NCBI GenBank assembly: GCA_001769035.1 | Contig: MENF01000087.1 | Span: forward strand, 1 to 43,967 | Source: Bacteroidetes bacterium GWA2_32_17 | Lineage (GTDB): Bacteria; Bacteroidota; Bacteroidia; Bacteroidales; GWA2-32-17 | DNA length: 43,967 nucleotides | Direction of reading: 5' to 3' | Shown here: piece by piece, positions 32,560-42,000 of the stretch | Layout of the letters: each line of letters starts with the position of its first letter | Position numbering within the stretch: position 1 is the stretch's first letter | The notes under the pieces: generated by a model | The model's input: only the letters and a program-made list of their open reading frames with translations | What the model was told of the DNA's origin: nothing | The model's database searches: none | Translations under genes and position numbers: made by a program

Positions 32560-33627
32560 CTAAATATGTTTAAATTCAGACATAATAACATTTACTAGTT
32601 TTAATATAGAATCACTAAAAATTCCTCTTTTAGAAATTATATTTCTGTTTTCATTAAAAGCTACTGAAAAATCAGGAATATGATTTACAAAATCTTCTTT
32701 TGTTGTATATATTACACCATTTTTACCATTAACAACCCATTCCCGGTTTGCAGGCAAATCTGACAATATTGGGATACAGCCATAAGCCATAGCTTCTAAC
32801 AAAGAAACTGATGTTGAATCGGAATTTGGTAAAGAAAAATAATAGGTTGATTTTTTATATATTTCATTTTGTTGTGAAGCAGATAAAAATCCTTTAAATT
32901 CAATTCTATCACTTAAACCAATATTCTTCGTGATTTCAATTAATTCGTTTCGTTTTGCTCCATCATTTGCAACAATCAACTTTAAATTTCCATTTTTTAA
33001 AGCCATTGATGCAAAAGCATAAATCACATTATCAATATTGTAATTCTCAGTTAAGGCACGGTTGGAAAAGCACAAATTCAAATCTTTATCCTCAATTTTA
33101 GCTTCAGGCAGATAATCTAATCCAAAAGGAAAAGTAATACATTTAGTTTTAGAAAGATTTCTAATAACATCCGACATATATTCAGAATCTGAAGTAACAA
33201 TATTTGCTTTATTCAGAGAATATTTTGTAATAAACTTATAAAAAAAGCTTCTGTTAGGTGTTACTAAAATATCTGTTCCCCATGCAGATTGAACCAAAAC
33301 ATATTTTAACCCTAATAAACTACGAATTATTGCTGCAATAAAACCATGACTTGTAATGTAGTGAGCATTAACTATTGCAGGATTAATTTGCTTTATTAAT
33401 CGTTTAAAAAGGAAAACTTTTTTTAATAAAGCAACATTTCCACCATCCTGGTTTATCTTTAAGTTTAATGTTATAATATTTGTATCGGGAATAAACTTAA
33501 TAATTTCAGAATGTACGCCAAGAGGAGAAATAATAAAAACATCAAAATGCTTTATCAATTCCTTAGCCCATTTGAGCATGTGAACACTTTCGGCGTTTCC
33601 AAATAAAAGATATCTTGGTTTATTCAT
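32560..33627 (-). CDS. Glycosyltransferase, GT4 family
   Basis: 355 aa. The N-terminal domain starts RYLLFGNAESVHMLKWAKELI and has the acceptor-side stretch VNAHYITSHGFIAAI. The C-terminal donor half has FKGFLSASQQNEIYKKSTYYFSL and STSVSLLEAMAYGCIPIL, the EX7E donor signature. It is the second enzyme of a run of three consecutive GT4-like genes, and its start overlaps the next gene's stop by 8 bases. Substrate unknown. Confidence 0.87.
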   Translation of the reverse strand: MNKPRYLLFGNAESVHMLKWAKELIKHFDVFIISPLGVHSEIIKFIPDTNIITLNLKINQDGGNVALLKKVFLFKRLIKQINPAIVNAHYITSHGFIAAIIRSLLGLKYVLVQSAWGTDILVTPNRSFFYKFITKYSLNKANIVTSDSEYMSDVIRNLSKTKCITFPFGLDYLPEAKIEDKDLNLCFSNRALTENYNIDNVIYAFASMALKNGNLKLIVANDGAKRNELIEITKNIGLSDRIEFKGFLSASQQNEIYKKSTYYFSLPNSDSTSVSLLEAMAYGCIPILSDLPANREWVVNGKNGVIYTTKEDFVNHIPDFSVAFNENRNIISKRGIFSDSILKLVNVIMSEFKHI

Positions 33628-34849
33628 GAAACAAAGATAAAATAAGTTGATTTAACTTTTGAACCTGTTTGCTCCGATGATGTTCAAGTATTAATTCTTC
33701 ATTAAACTTAAGACACTCTTTATTTTTCCATAATTTATATGCTGATAAAATCGCATCTGCAATTTCTTTTTCGTCATTAAAAGAGGCGACAAATCCAGCA
33801 TTACAATCTTTTATTAGTGCAGCTGCAACATCCGTTTTATCAATTGCTGCAATAATTGGTTTCATCGCGCCTAAATAATCGAAAAGCTTACCAGAAAACA
33901 AGCCTTTGAATCCATTTCCAGGTTGGATAAGTAAAAGTGCATCTGAAGTTTTTAAAACTGGAATTATTTGTTCATATTCAACTCTCTCGAAACAATTCAC
34001 TATTTCTTTTAACGCTTTGGGAATTATTATACCACCACTTACACCTAAAAAATTTACAATGGGAGCATCAATTTGTTTTGTCTCAATTAAATTAATTAAT
34101 GCATTAAAAAAATGTGTCGGATTTCTGTCTGCATAAAACGTTCCGGCATAAGCAATTGTAAATATTTCATTTGCTTTATTAATACTTCCATGCAAAAAAT
34201 CAAAACCATTTCTGATTTCAGAAAATATTATTTTGCAATTTGTTGATTTTATTTTAAGATCATCAATTATTGGCTCAGAAACTGTGGTTACTATATCTGC
34301 TGACTGCAATACTCTTTTTTCAAGATTATCATATCGGTTTCTAATCTGCTCATTTACAAATGGGTTTGTAGATAATGCATCACGCAAATCAGCAATTATT
34401 TTAATTTCTGGAAATTCTTTTTTAATATTTAGAGCAATATATAGTGGTGCTTCTACAGGAAAACTGCTTAAAACAACAGTTCGTGAATTTGGTTTAATAA
34501 TTTCTCTAAGTTTTTTTGAAGCTCCTTTTTGCCATGAAGAATATTCAGGAATATTTAATGAAATTATTATTTTATTCCATAATGCCTTTAGTTTATGAAC
34601 TATGTAGCAACTATGTTTTTTAAAGGTTGCAAGCTTTAAAAACTGATTATTTTTAACATAATACACTTTTATATTTTCGGGTAATTCAATGTTTTCTGAA
34701 CCATCAGAATATAATGCAACAACCGATACATTAAACTTATCTTTATCCAGATATTTTGCAAAAGCAATCATTCTGTTACTTGCAACCGACAGTATTGGCG
34801 GAAAGTAAACCGATAACAAAATAACATGAATTTTATCTTCTTCTTTCAT
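33620..34849 (-). CDS. Glycosyltransferase, GT4-like
   Basis: 409 aa. N-terminal HVILLSVYFPPILSVASNRM is the typical GT4 opening. The C-terminal part has AYAGTFYADRNPTHFFNAL, SDALLLIQPGNGFKGLFSGKLFDYLGAMKPIIAAI and the donor-site region. Overlaps the neighbouring GT4 gene by 8 bases. Donor and linkage are not predictable. Confidence 0.85.
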   Translation of the reverse strand: MKEEDKIHVILLSVYFPPILSVASNRMIAFAKYLDKDKFNVSVVALYSDGSENIELPENIKVYYVKNNQFLKLATFKKHSCYIVHKLKALWNKIIISLNIPEYSSWQKGASKKLREIIKPNSRTVVLSSFPVEAPLYIALNIKKEFPEIKIIADLRDALSTNPFVNEQIRNRYDNLEKRVLQSADIVTTVSEPIIDDLKIKSTNCKIIFSEIRNGFDFLHGSINKANEIFTIAYAGTFYADRNPTHFFNALINLIETKQIDAPIVNFLGVSGGIIIPKALKEIVNCFERVEYEQIIPVLKTSDALLLIQPGNGFKGLFSGKLFDYLGAMKPIIAAIDKTDVAAALIKDCNAGFVASFNDEKEIADAILSAYKLWKNKECLKFNEELILEHHRSKQVQKLNQLILSLFHE

Positions 34850-34858
34850 TACCGGGTT

Positions 34859-35770
34859 TTATTTACTTACAACTTTTTTAATTATTTTTAGAAAATTACC
34901 AAGCACTTCTTCGCGTGAAAAATTATTTTTTACAAAAAGAATATTGTTTTCATTCCGCAATAAATTTCTTTTTCTTAAATTATCAACAACTTTTTCAAAT
35001 ATCATTTCAGTGTCTTTAATATTTTTTAAAAGATGACATTGTTCGTGAGGCATTGTCCAAATTACTTCATTACCACATGAGAGAGCTTCTATAACTGTTA
35101 GTGAATATCCATCGTGTTGCGGCAAGCGCAAGCAAATAGGTGTTTTATCGCGGAGTTCGCACATTTCTTTTTCGGGAATCCATCCAAGGAATATTATGTT
35201 ATTTGTTTTTTGCAGTCCATCTCCATTGGTTCCTGCAATATAAAACGGAATCTCAGGATTTCTTTCAGCCAAATGAAAGATTATTTTCCATCCGTAAAAA
35301 TTTTCTTTTCCCTTTGGTAAATATGAATATGTTGAGAGTTCAGTGTACTTTTTTGAGAGAATAGGAATATTTAACCATTTGAATGGAAGCAATTCACATT
35401 CTATTTTAATTGACTTCAATTCATCTTTCATCCAAGGTGCATCAGTATAATTTACAGCGTAATCAATATATTTTTTATCTATGGTATTATTTTTTGCTCT
35501 TTCAACTGCAAGCAAAACATCAGTACCTTGCCATTGAAGCCAAAGTTTTTTCCTCATCTTCAAAACTAAATCAAGCGAACCACTTTTGTCAGATACTCCA
35601 TTCATAGAAATTACAATATCAGCAAAAGTTAACATTGCTGCAAATTCCACTTGATGCCATTTAGAATAATATGTATTAAAAAACCGATAGGTATTTTGGG
35701 GTGCAAATTCACTCAAATCACGAATGATTTTTTTTGCAAAATATGGTAAGCCAACAATTATAACTTTCAT
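34859..35770 (-). CDS. Glycosyltransferase-like protein, divergent
   Basis: 303 aa. No classical GT4 N-terminus, but the C-terminal half has FYIAGTNGDGLQKTNNIIFLGW and SLTVIEALSCGNEVIWTMPHEQCHLL, similar to the donor site of GT4 enzymes. The first half (WLQWQGTDVLLAVERAKN) resembles the tail-end glycosyltransferases of polysaccharide loci. It lies 1 base after the flippase gene's stop. Assigned with less confidence than its neighbours. Confidence 0.7.
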   Translation of the reverse strand: MKVIIVGLPYFAKKIIRDLSEFAPQNTYRFFNTYYSKWHQVEFAAMLTFADIVISMNGVSDKSGSLDLVLKMRKKLWLQWQGTDVLLAVERAKNNTIDKKYIDYAVNYTDAPWMKDELKSIKIECELLPFKWLNIPILSKKYTELSTYSYLPKGKENFYGWKIIFHLAERNPEIPFYIAGTNGDGLQKTNNIIFLGWIPEKEMCELRDKTPICLRLPQHDGYSLTVIEALSCGNEVIWTMPHEQCHLLKNIKDTEMIFEKVVDNLRKRNLLRNENNILFVKNNFSREEVLGNFLKIIKKVVSK

Positions 35771-35771
35771 C

Positions 35772-37022
35772 TTAATTTGTTCTTATTAAACTTCTGTACC
35801 ATAATAGTAGGAAAATATAATAACAGGTCATTGCAATAGAATACATCCAAAGTGATGTTTCGAAAGGGTAACCCTTATTTGTTCCAAAAAACAATAATCC
35901 AAAACTTATAATATACCCTACAATACCTATTAAATAAGCGGTTTTTTGTTTTTGATAAATAAGTGGAGTAGATGAAACAGGAGAGCAAAGAAAATTAAAC
36001 AAAATGGGTAATGCCATAATTCTTGCATATATTCCTGCTGCCCGCCATTTCTCTCCAAGATAAATTGCGAATAAATCAGGACCAAAAAATAAAACAATAA
36101 GTAATAGCGGAATAGAAACCATAGCAACAATTTTAACAGATTTATTAAACAAAGGTACTGCTGAAATATTGTTATTTTTTGCTTCGCTGGCTTCACGGTA
36201 GTATATCTGCCCAACAGCTCCTCCTACCAAACTCAATGGTGCACGGATGTACCGGTTCATTACTGCAAATAATCCGAGAACAAGTGCTCCATAATTTCTC
36301 GTAATCAGAAAAAAAAGTAAAAATTGTTCTGCAAAAATTCCCGTAAATGCGTGAAAAGAGTTTATTATAGGAAAATCTCTGTATTCCTTTGCAACAGATT
36401 TAATTTCAACTGAATTAATATCCTTTTTGTTAAAATAATTAAGGGAGGGAAAGAATAACACTATGACAGATATAATATTACCGATAAGCCATGCTATGAT
36501 AAGTCCGTTTATTCCCCAGCCAAAATATCCCAGCAACGCATATCCTGCATTTTGGGTAACAGATTGAGAAATTCTGCTTGTTGAAATAAGAGAATACTTT
36601 TCGGCACGGATAATCCATTGAGTAAAAATATTGTTAATGCCAACTAAAAAAACTGCAGGAGCGAGATAATAAATATATTTTCCAAGTTCTTCGTCTTTAT
36701 ACCATTTTGAAATTTCATTCGGAAAAATCATAGTCAGAAGTGACAAAAGAGAAATGCAAATGGTAATCAGTAGTGCAAGAACAAACAAATTGTTTGCTCT
36801 TTTCTGGATTTTAGGAAGAACAAGTGCAATTTCATACCTTCCTGCCACAATTACTGATATAAGAGAAACCATTGCCAAAAAATTTTCCTGTACTGCTAAC
36901 TGCTGCGGAGAAAAAATTCTGCCAATAACAGGAGCAAGTAAAAAAGGAACTATCTGGCTGATAGAATTTCCAGTAAAAAGTAAAATGAAATTTTTATAAT
37001 ATGGTTTTTTCAGTTCAGACAT
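35772..37022 (-). CDS. Oligosaccharide flippase (Wzx/MATE-like)
   Basis: 416 aa with about 12 membrane segments. The N-terminus LLFTGNSISQIVPFLLAPVIGRIFSPQQLAV is the usual start of polysaccharide-biosynthesis flippases (PF01943/PF13440), and VLGLFAVMNRYIRAPLSLVGGAVGQIYYREASEA is typical of the Bacteroidota subfamily. It would move the undecaprenyl-linked repeat unit across the inner membrane. It overlaps the polymerase-like gene by 8 bases. Confidence 0.92.
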   Translation of the reverse strand: MSELKKPYYKNFILLFTGNSISQIVPFLLAPVIGRIFSPQQLAVQENFLAMVSLISVIVAGRYEIALVLPKIQKRANNLFVLALLITICISLLSLLTMIFPNEISKWYKDEELGKYIYYLAPAVFLVGINNIFTQWIIRAEKYSLISTSRISQSVTQNAGYALLGYFGWGINGLIIAWLIGNIISVIVLFFPSLNYFNKKDINSVEIKSVAKEYRDFPIINSFHAFTGIFAEQFLLFFLITRNYGALVLGLFAVMNRYIRAPLSLVGGAVGQIYYREASEAKNNNISAVPLFNKSVKIVAMVSIPLLLIVLFFGPDLFAIYLGEKWRAAGIYARIMALPILFNFLCSPVSSTPLIYQKQKTAYLIGIVGYIISFGLLFFGTNKGYPFETSLWMYSIAMTCYYIFLLLWYRSLIRTN

Positions 37023-38442
37023 TATTTTCTTTCTGTAATTGATAGGAAGAAATAAGCAGAACAGGAATTAATATCCATCCTATATTCAAATTCAAGAAAG
37101 CAGAAGGCATATCTGAAATAATGATAAACAACAAATAACAAATTGTTATAATAATAAAATAATTCCAGTTACTCTTGCGATTTCGGTATGTTTTGAACCA
37201 ATAAAAAATAAAAATAAAAATATATGGTATAAAAATTGGGAGTCCGTATTGGCTAAGAATTTCCATCAAACCATCATGCGGACTAGTAACAGTTATAGTA
37301 GGATATGGAACTAATTTATGCTCATGATACCAACAGTATTGTCCGGGACCAATTCCGAATAGCATGGATTTCTTAAATAAATAGAATCCATTCTTCAGCA
37401 AGTTACCCCGAATTTCATTTGAATACATCGTATTCTGCATCTGATAGTCAAACAATGACCGTGCAATATTCTTTTCTCCAAAATGCTTCACAAGTGTATC
37501 GGAAGAATAAAATACGACCTGATTGTTTTCAATTTTTACCGGATTAATGGATTTTACATAATAATGTTCTTCATTTCCCCACATAGGTCCGAAATATAAA
37601 GATTTAGATGTAAAACAAAACAATAAACTTATAAAAACAACAGCAAACCACCAAAAATATTTTTTAAAAGTAGTGGCATTTATATGCATAATGTTATTTA
37701 TAATAAATGACAAGAATAATAAAAATACAGCTATTTTCCCGAACTTTGAATCGGAAACAACAGAAAAGAAAAATAAAGTTAAAATAATTAATAATATTTT
37801 AAAAGGTTTATAGTTTAACTGGAAATCACTTAAAATAATAATTATTGCTAATCCGAAAAAATAGGAAAGGAAATTATTCGGATTGTCATATAAAAATACA
37901 GGAGCATAAGTAAACATCTCTGCTGGAAGGTCCCATAATTTTTCAGTATGTTTTCCACTAAAATGGATTCCTGTAAAAAACTCAAAAAAGGCGAATGCTG
38001 TTAATGTTATAAAAAGGAATAACGAGAGCTGATAAAGAATTTCAAAAAAATATTTTTTCCCAAATAAATACTTTATACGGAACAAAAGCCAAACAGTAAC
38101 CGACATCAATAATAAACTTCGAATTTCATAATATGCGAAGGATTTCCCTTTAATAAAAGGGTAAAAACAAAGAGCATATATTACCCATAAAAAAAAGAAC
38201 CCAATAACAAATTTATCCGACTTTTCACACTGTTCCATTGGATTACTTAAGAAAGAATATCCCAGTAAAAAAAAAGTAAGAAGTAAATATGGATAAATGG
38301 TTATAAAACCAATTGAAACAGGAAGTACATTGGCATCAAAAGGGAAAAGGAGAAACCAGAGTATAAAAGCATTCCTGAATAAAGTTTCGTTAAAATATTT
38401 TCCAAGTTTACTTTGAATCCAATTCATTTTACTATTTTGCAT
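37015..38442 (-). CDS. O-antigen ligase/polymerase-like membrane protein (second of two)
   Basis: 475 aa, about 10-12 hydrophobic segments with a large periplasmic loop (~290-400). The WaaL/Wzy signature appears as GIGPGQYCWYHEH and TSPHDGLMEILSQYGLPIFIPY. Next to the Wzx-type flippase this is the better candidate for the Wzy polymerase. It is one of two such proteins in the locus. Confidence 0.8.
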   Translation of the reverse strand: MQNSKMNWIQSKLGKYFNETLFRNAFILWFLLFPFDANVLPVSIGFITIYPYLLLTFFLLGYSFLSNPMEQCEKSDKFVIGFFFLWVIYALCFYPFIKGKSFAYYEIRSLLLMSVTVWLLFRIKYLFGKKYFFEILYQLSLFLFITLTAFAFFEFFTGIHFSGKHTEKLWDLPAEMFTYAPVFLYDNPNNFLSYFFGLAIIIILSDFQLNYKPFKILLIILTLFFFSVVSDSKFGKIAVFLLFLSFIINNIMHINATTFKKYFWWFAVVFISLLFCFTSKSLYFGPMWGNEEHYYVKSINPVKIENNQVVFYSSDTLVKHFGEKNIARSLFDYQMQNTMYSNEIRGNLLKNGFYLFKKSMLFGIGPGQYCWYHEHKLVPYPTITVTSPHDGLMEILSQYGLPIFIPYIFIFIFYWFKTYRNRKSNWNYFIIITICYLLFIIISDMPSAFLNLNIGWILIPVLLISSYQLQKENNV

Positions 38443-38477
38443 TTCAATAAAACTGCATTTTTTCTTATTAAGTAAAG

Positions 38478-39377
38478 CTATTTTGCAATTACATATTTTT
38501 CTATTAAACCCAGTTTCGACTCAGGACACAATAGATAATTATGATTTTTTTCTGACATTCCCAAATCATTAATCTTTATTAAACCGCTATCTTCATCAAT
38601 ATTAAAAAAGGAATATAGTGAAGCATCAAACAAGGATTCTATGTTTTTTCCAATAGTTCTGTCTTGTACTTCAAGGATTACAACTGGTTTATGTATCTGA
38701 AGATATTTTCCGTAACCTGATAAAACTTCATATTCAAATGTTTCTACATCAATTTTAATCAGGTCAATACCTTTTATTTGATTTTCTTCAATATAATTTT
38801 TTAATTCCTTTACAGCAACTATAATGGAATTCTGATTCTCTGTTCTCCAATCTTTATTCAGACTGCCTGCTGTTGTGTTTTCCGTAGTAAAAGCTGCTTC
38901 TCCGGTATTATAAAACGGCATGCCACCTTCATTGTTAGCAAGTGCAATATTTTCGCAATGAATATCGAATCCATTGATTTCATTATTCTTTTTTAATACA
39001 TAAAAAATATTTGGTTGCGGTTCAAAAGCAATTACTGTTGAGTTTGGATTGTAAACTTTAGCCAGCACCGCAAAAATACCGGAGTTGGAACCTATGTCGA
39101 AAATTATGTGTGAGAATTTACAAAATTCAATCCATATCTGGCGTGTCATTTTTTCCCATGTATAATTATCTATTCCTAACCAGAAAATATTTGTTTCTAA
39201 ATGAAAAGCATTGTTGAACAGGTAAAAAAATTTTCCATCTTTCGTTCGTATCCGAAATTTTCCAATAAGCCGTAATTTCCTTGATATCGGTTCTGTTGGA
39301 GTGTAAATGATTCTAATAAGAGGAAAAACAATCCTTCCAAAAATTTTAAACCAAATTATTCTTAGTATTTTTTTCAT
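38478..39377 (-). CDS. FkbM-family methyltransferase
   Basis: 299 aa. FkbM signatures: HIIFDIGSNSGIFAVLAKVYNPNSTVIAFEPQPNIFYVLKKNNEI, and IDLIKIDVETFEYEVLSGY. Family members O-methylate sugars or polyketides with SAM. The ~70-residue N-terminal extension is common to polysaccharide-locus versions. First gene of the polysaccharide operon; its start lies 39 bases after the end of the ABC-permease-like remnant. Confidence 0.9.
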   Translation of the reverse strand: MKKILRIIWFKIFGRIVFPLIRIIYTPTEPISRKLRLIGKFRIRTKDGKFFYLFNNAFHLETNIFWLGIDNYTWEKMTRQIWIEFCKFSHIIFDIGSNSGIFAVLAKVYNPNSTVIAFEPQPNIFYVLKKNNEINGFDIHCENIALANNEGGMPFYNTGEAAFTTENTTAGSLNKDWRTENQNSIIVAVKELKNYIEENQIKGIDLIKIDVETFEYEVLSGYGKYLQIHKPVVILEVQDRTIGKNIESLFDASLYSFFNIDEDSGLIKINDLGMSEKNHNYLLCPESKLGLIEKYVIAK

Positions 39378-39415
39378 ATTTGATAATAAGTATTGAGCAT
39401 TTCGAAAGCAACAAT

Positions 39416-39520
39416 TTAAAAATCACTTCGCAAGATTCGCCTACCTTTATAATTCCAGATATCTTTCCAGTAATTACTGTTTTCGGTTCCGTGTTCTATT
39501 ACAATTCGGGACATACTCAT
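39416..39520 (-). pseudogene. 5' remnant of an ABC-2 type polysaccharide-export permease
   Basis: A 34-codon frame on the minus strand reading from MSMSRIVIEHGTENSNYWKD to IWNYKGRRILRSDF, then stop. The stretch IVIExGxxxxxYWKDIWxYK matches the N-terminus of Wzm/TagG-type ABC permeases (usual form: YWKDLWRYRELFYFLAWRD). The membrane-spanning rest is absent. It looks like the start of a once-complete gene broken by recombination where the present polysaccharide operon begins. The match is by recall of the family motif. Confidence 0.45.
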
Positions 39521-39659
39521 TAAAATATACAAATCAGTAAAAATATTAACTGCGTTAATTTAATAGTGCAAAGGTATGATTTATTTTATATTTTAGCTTT
39601 AGTAAATACACTTCTTTATTATCTGACAAATAATTTTTAGCTTGTTTTATACATTTAAT

Positions 39660-39667
39660 TATATTTG
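39660..39667 (+). promoter_or_regulatory. Candidate -7 element before the 39698 lipoprotein
   Basis: tatatttg fits TAnnTTTG, 30 bases before the ATG at 39698. No well-spaced TTTG is seen upstream. It would exclude the TTG-started longer frame at 39665. Confidence 0.35.
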
Positions 39668-39697
39668 CACATTATTTTTTTATATACAACTATCATT

Positions 39698-40309
39698 ATG
39701 AAAATAATTAAGCTATTATTGTTACTTGTTATTATTATTGTAATAATTCCATCATGTAAAAAAGGAGATAATGATCCGTTTCTTTCTTTACGTTCAAGAA
39801 AAGCCAGAATTACCGGAAATTGGGAATTAATTACAGGTACAACAATATACACTTTTAATGATACTACAGAATCGGTTACATATTATGAAAACAAAGTAGA
39901 TGTTGTATATTCAACAACTGATGCCGGGACCATTGCATCGGGAACATATTCATATACAGAAAAATGGAATATAAATAAAGATTATACATTTAAAATTATT
40001 CAAAATTTTTTTGATTACCGGAAAGAAATTAGTGGCTATTGGAGTTTTTATAATAAAGATAAAAATTTGGAGTTAAAAAATAAAGAAGCAATTATTTTCA
40101 GAATTTTTTCTGAAAAAATTATTTATATAACAAGTGGGGTAAATAATTCTGAATATGCATACTCAGGCACTTACTGTCCTGATTTTCTTTTTTTTATTGA
40201 TAAATTAACGAATAAAGAAATAATTGTTAAATATGAAGGAACATCTATATTTCCTTATTCTTCTGAATCGGGTAAAGGAACAATGACTTTTAAGCAGGGA
40301 AAAGACTAA
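39698..40309 (+). CDS. Lipocalin-like lipoprotein
   Basis: 203 aa from the ATG at 39698 (a TTG-initiated frame at 39665 is rejected). Lipoprotein signal MKIIKLLLLLVIIIVIIPSC with lipobox IPSC, then KKGDNDP. The mature part has RITGNWELITGTTIYTFND and YSYTEKWNINKDYTFKIIQN and GYWSFYNKDKNLELKN, the strand pattern of lipocalin-like Bacteroidota lipoproteins and similar to the pair at 14450-15212. It stands alone between convergently placed genes. Function unknown. Confidence 0.7.
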   Translation: MKIIKLLLLLVIIIVIIPSCKKGDNDPFLSLRSRKARITGNWELITGTTIYTFNDTTESVTYYENKVDVVYSTTDAGTIASGTYSYTEKWNINKDYTFKIIQNFFDYRKEISGYWSFYNKDKNLELKNKEAIIFRIFSEKIIYITSGVNNSEYAYSGTYCPDFLFFIDKLTNKEIIVKYEGTSIFPYSSESGKGTMTFKQGKD

Positions 40310-40319
40310 CTCATTATTT

Positions 40320-40883
40320 TTATTTATACCTAAAACACCCAACTAAATGGTCATTAACAACACCTATTGCCTGCAAATGGGCATAAATTGTAGTTGAACC
40401 AACGAATTTGAAGCCACGTTTTTTCATATTTGCACTAACTTTATCAGATAATTCAGTTTTAGCAGGAACTTCGGAAACAGATTTCCATTTATTTTTTACC
40501 TGTTTATTTTTAACAAAGTCCCAAATATATTTATCAAATGTTCCAAATTCCTTTTGTACTGCCATAAATGCTATAGCATTTGAAATTGAAGCATTAATTT
40601 TCATTTTGTTACGAATAATTCCGGCATTATGCATAAGCGATTGAAATTTCTTTTCGCCATATTTTGCTACCTTCCCGGGATTAAATCCATCAAATGCTTT
40701 TCTGAAATTTTCACGTTTTTTTAAAATTGTGTGCCAACTCAATCCTGCCTGAAATGTTTCGAGAATTAAAAATTCAAAATGCTTTTTATCGTCGTGCACA
40801 GTTATTCCCCATTCTTCGTCGTGATAACGAATGTAAAGCTCATCTTTTAAGCACCAGGGGCAACGGATGATATGTTCAATCAT
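40320..40883 (-). CDS. tag: DNA-3-methyladenine glycosylase I
   Basis: 187 aa, standard length for Tag. It removes 3-methyladenine from alkylated DNA in base-excision repair. Signatures are CPWCLKDELYIRYHDEEWG at the start, ETFQAGLSWHTILKKRENFRKAFDGF, and the C-terminal zinc-binding tail FVGSTTIYAHLQAIGVVNDHLVGCFRY. The Cys and His residues expected to bind zinc are present. Confidence 0.96.
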   Translation of the reverse strand: MIEHIIRCPWCLKDELYIRYHDEEWGITVHDDKKHFEFLILETFQAGLSWHTILKKRENFRKAFDGFNPGKVAKYGEKKFQSLMHNAGIIRNKMKINASISNAIAFMAVQKEFGTFDKYIWDFVKNKQVKNKWKSVSEVPAKTELSDKVSANMKKRGFKFVGSTTIYAHLQAIGVVNDHLVGCFRYK

Positions 40884-40939
40884 ATTGTTTTATAATAAAG
40901 TAAGCAGTAAGCAGCGAGTCACTATACTACATTTACACT

Positions 40940-40967
40940 GATTACTTGATTACTGATTACTGATTAC
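40940..40967. repeat. Short gattac tandem repeat
   Basis: gattacttgattactgattactgattac: four copies of a 6-8 base unit in the gap between the SIMPL and tag genes, beside gtaagcagtaagcagcgagt. Simple low-complexity repeat. Confidence 0.7.
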
Positions 40968-40986
40968 AACTTTAATTTTTAAAAAA

Positions 40987-41943
40987 CTATTGTTTCTTCA
41001 AAACATACTTCACAGTTAAATTGCAGGTAAATTGCACAACTGGTTCAATAACTGCTGGATTTATTACTAAATCATATCCTGTATATGCTTGTTTATCATA
41101 ATAAAGTGCAGGCACATTTGAACGCGATAATGATTTGCTTCCGGGTTTTGTAACATCACCTGTATATTTAACAAATTCTGTAAATGTTGAATATCTATCT
41201 AATGGATATATACTTGAAATATCATCTCTTACAGTCTGGTATTTTGAATCGTATTTTATACCTAATTTTTTATATTCTTTTTCTTTTTCATTTATTATTC
41301 TAACACATGTAGCTCTTAACGAATCATATACAGCTTGAGAGTTATTGATAACATAATCAACTTTAACTATGTCATAAATTTCATTTTGCGATGCTTTAAT
41401 TAACATTTGTTCAACAATTTTTGAGTCTTTATATCGCAGATGAATATTTTTACGAACCTCGAAACCTTTTGGTATTTCGTTATATGTTTTGCTAAACAAT
41501 TTTTTCTCAACTTCAACTTCAAAAATAGGAAACTGCGAAATGAAGTCAATAAAAACATCTTCTTTTTTTACTCCAAGCGGTAAAACAGAATTTATAAAAT
41601 TATCAAGGCGTTTGTTTATAACATCGTGGCAATTCTCTATTGTTTCGCCAACCTGTGATGTTGCAAAAATAATAACATATTCATCGGCTTTTACATTCAT
41701 CATTACTTTTGCTTCAACAGTAAATGATGTATCGTTTGATGAATAAACAGGGTAATATGCTGCCTGTTGCTGTGGTTGACGGTAATTATATGCTTCGTTG
41801 GCATTATTAATTGAACCGGAATAATCAATTGATTTACCCGATTTAGATTGGTTATAATACCAATTACCGGCAGCTTGTCCTATACTACAAAAAGGCATTG
41901 CTATAAAAGCAAACAAATAAAAACTAAACATTATTTTTTTCAT
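40987..41943 (-). CDS. SIMPL-domain (DUF541) secreted protein
   Basis: 318 aa. Signal peptide at residues 1-22 (ending FCSIGQ). The SIMPL-like region runs from ~75 to the end: MMNVKADEYVIIFATSQVGETIENC, KRLDNFINSVLPLGVKKEDVFIDFISQFP, and LIKASQNEIYDIVKVDYVINNS, where the helices and strands follow DUF541. Function of the family is poorly known (envelope or signalling). Monocistronic on the minus strand. Confidence 0.8.
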   Translation of the reverse strand: MKKIMFSFYLFAFIAMPFCSIGQAAGNWYYNQSKSGKSIDYSGSINNANEAYNYRQPQQQAAYYPVYSSNDTSFTVEAKVMMNVKADEYVIIFATSQVGETIENCHDVINKRLDNFINSVLPLGVKKEDVFIDFISQFPIFEVEVEKKLFSKTYNEIPKGFEVRKNIHLRYKDSKIVEQMLIKASQNEIYDIVKVDYVINNSQAVYDSLRATCVRIINEKEKEYKKLGIKYDSKYQTVRDDISSIYPLDRYSTFTEFVKYTGDVTKPGSKSLSRSNVPALYYDKQAYTGYDLVINPAVIEPVVQFTCNLTVKYVLKKQ

Positions 41944-42000
41944 AATTTTAAATATTTGATAATGATTGCAAGGTAAGAAATATTTTTTATTATTTAGGAA

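Noticed and set aside
32547-32591. Upstream ATG of the methyltransferase gene
   Set aside because: Overlaps the next gene's coding end by 32 bases, and the added residues (MLLCLNLNIFRCYLY) do not fit a methyltransferase; the ATG at 32546 is better.
34233-34598. Plus-strand frame of 121 codons opposite the 33620-34849 glycosyltransferase
   Set aside because: A shadow of the minus-strand gene, lacking any signal, motif or promoter; the minus-strand frame has clear GT4 motifs.
39665-39697. TTG-started N-terminal extension of the 39698 lipoprotein
   Set aside because: It overlaps the candidate -7 promoter element and would disturb a clean lipoprotein signal that starts at the ATG.
40940-40967. 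gattac repeats as an origin or iteron set
   Set aside because: Only four short, uneven copies, with no replication gene or DnaA-box cluster near.
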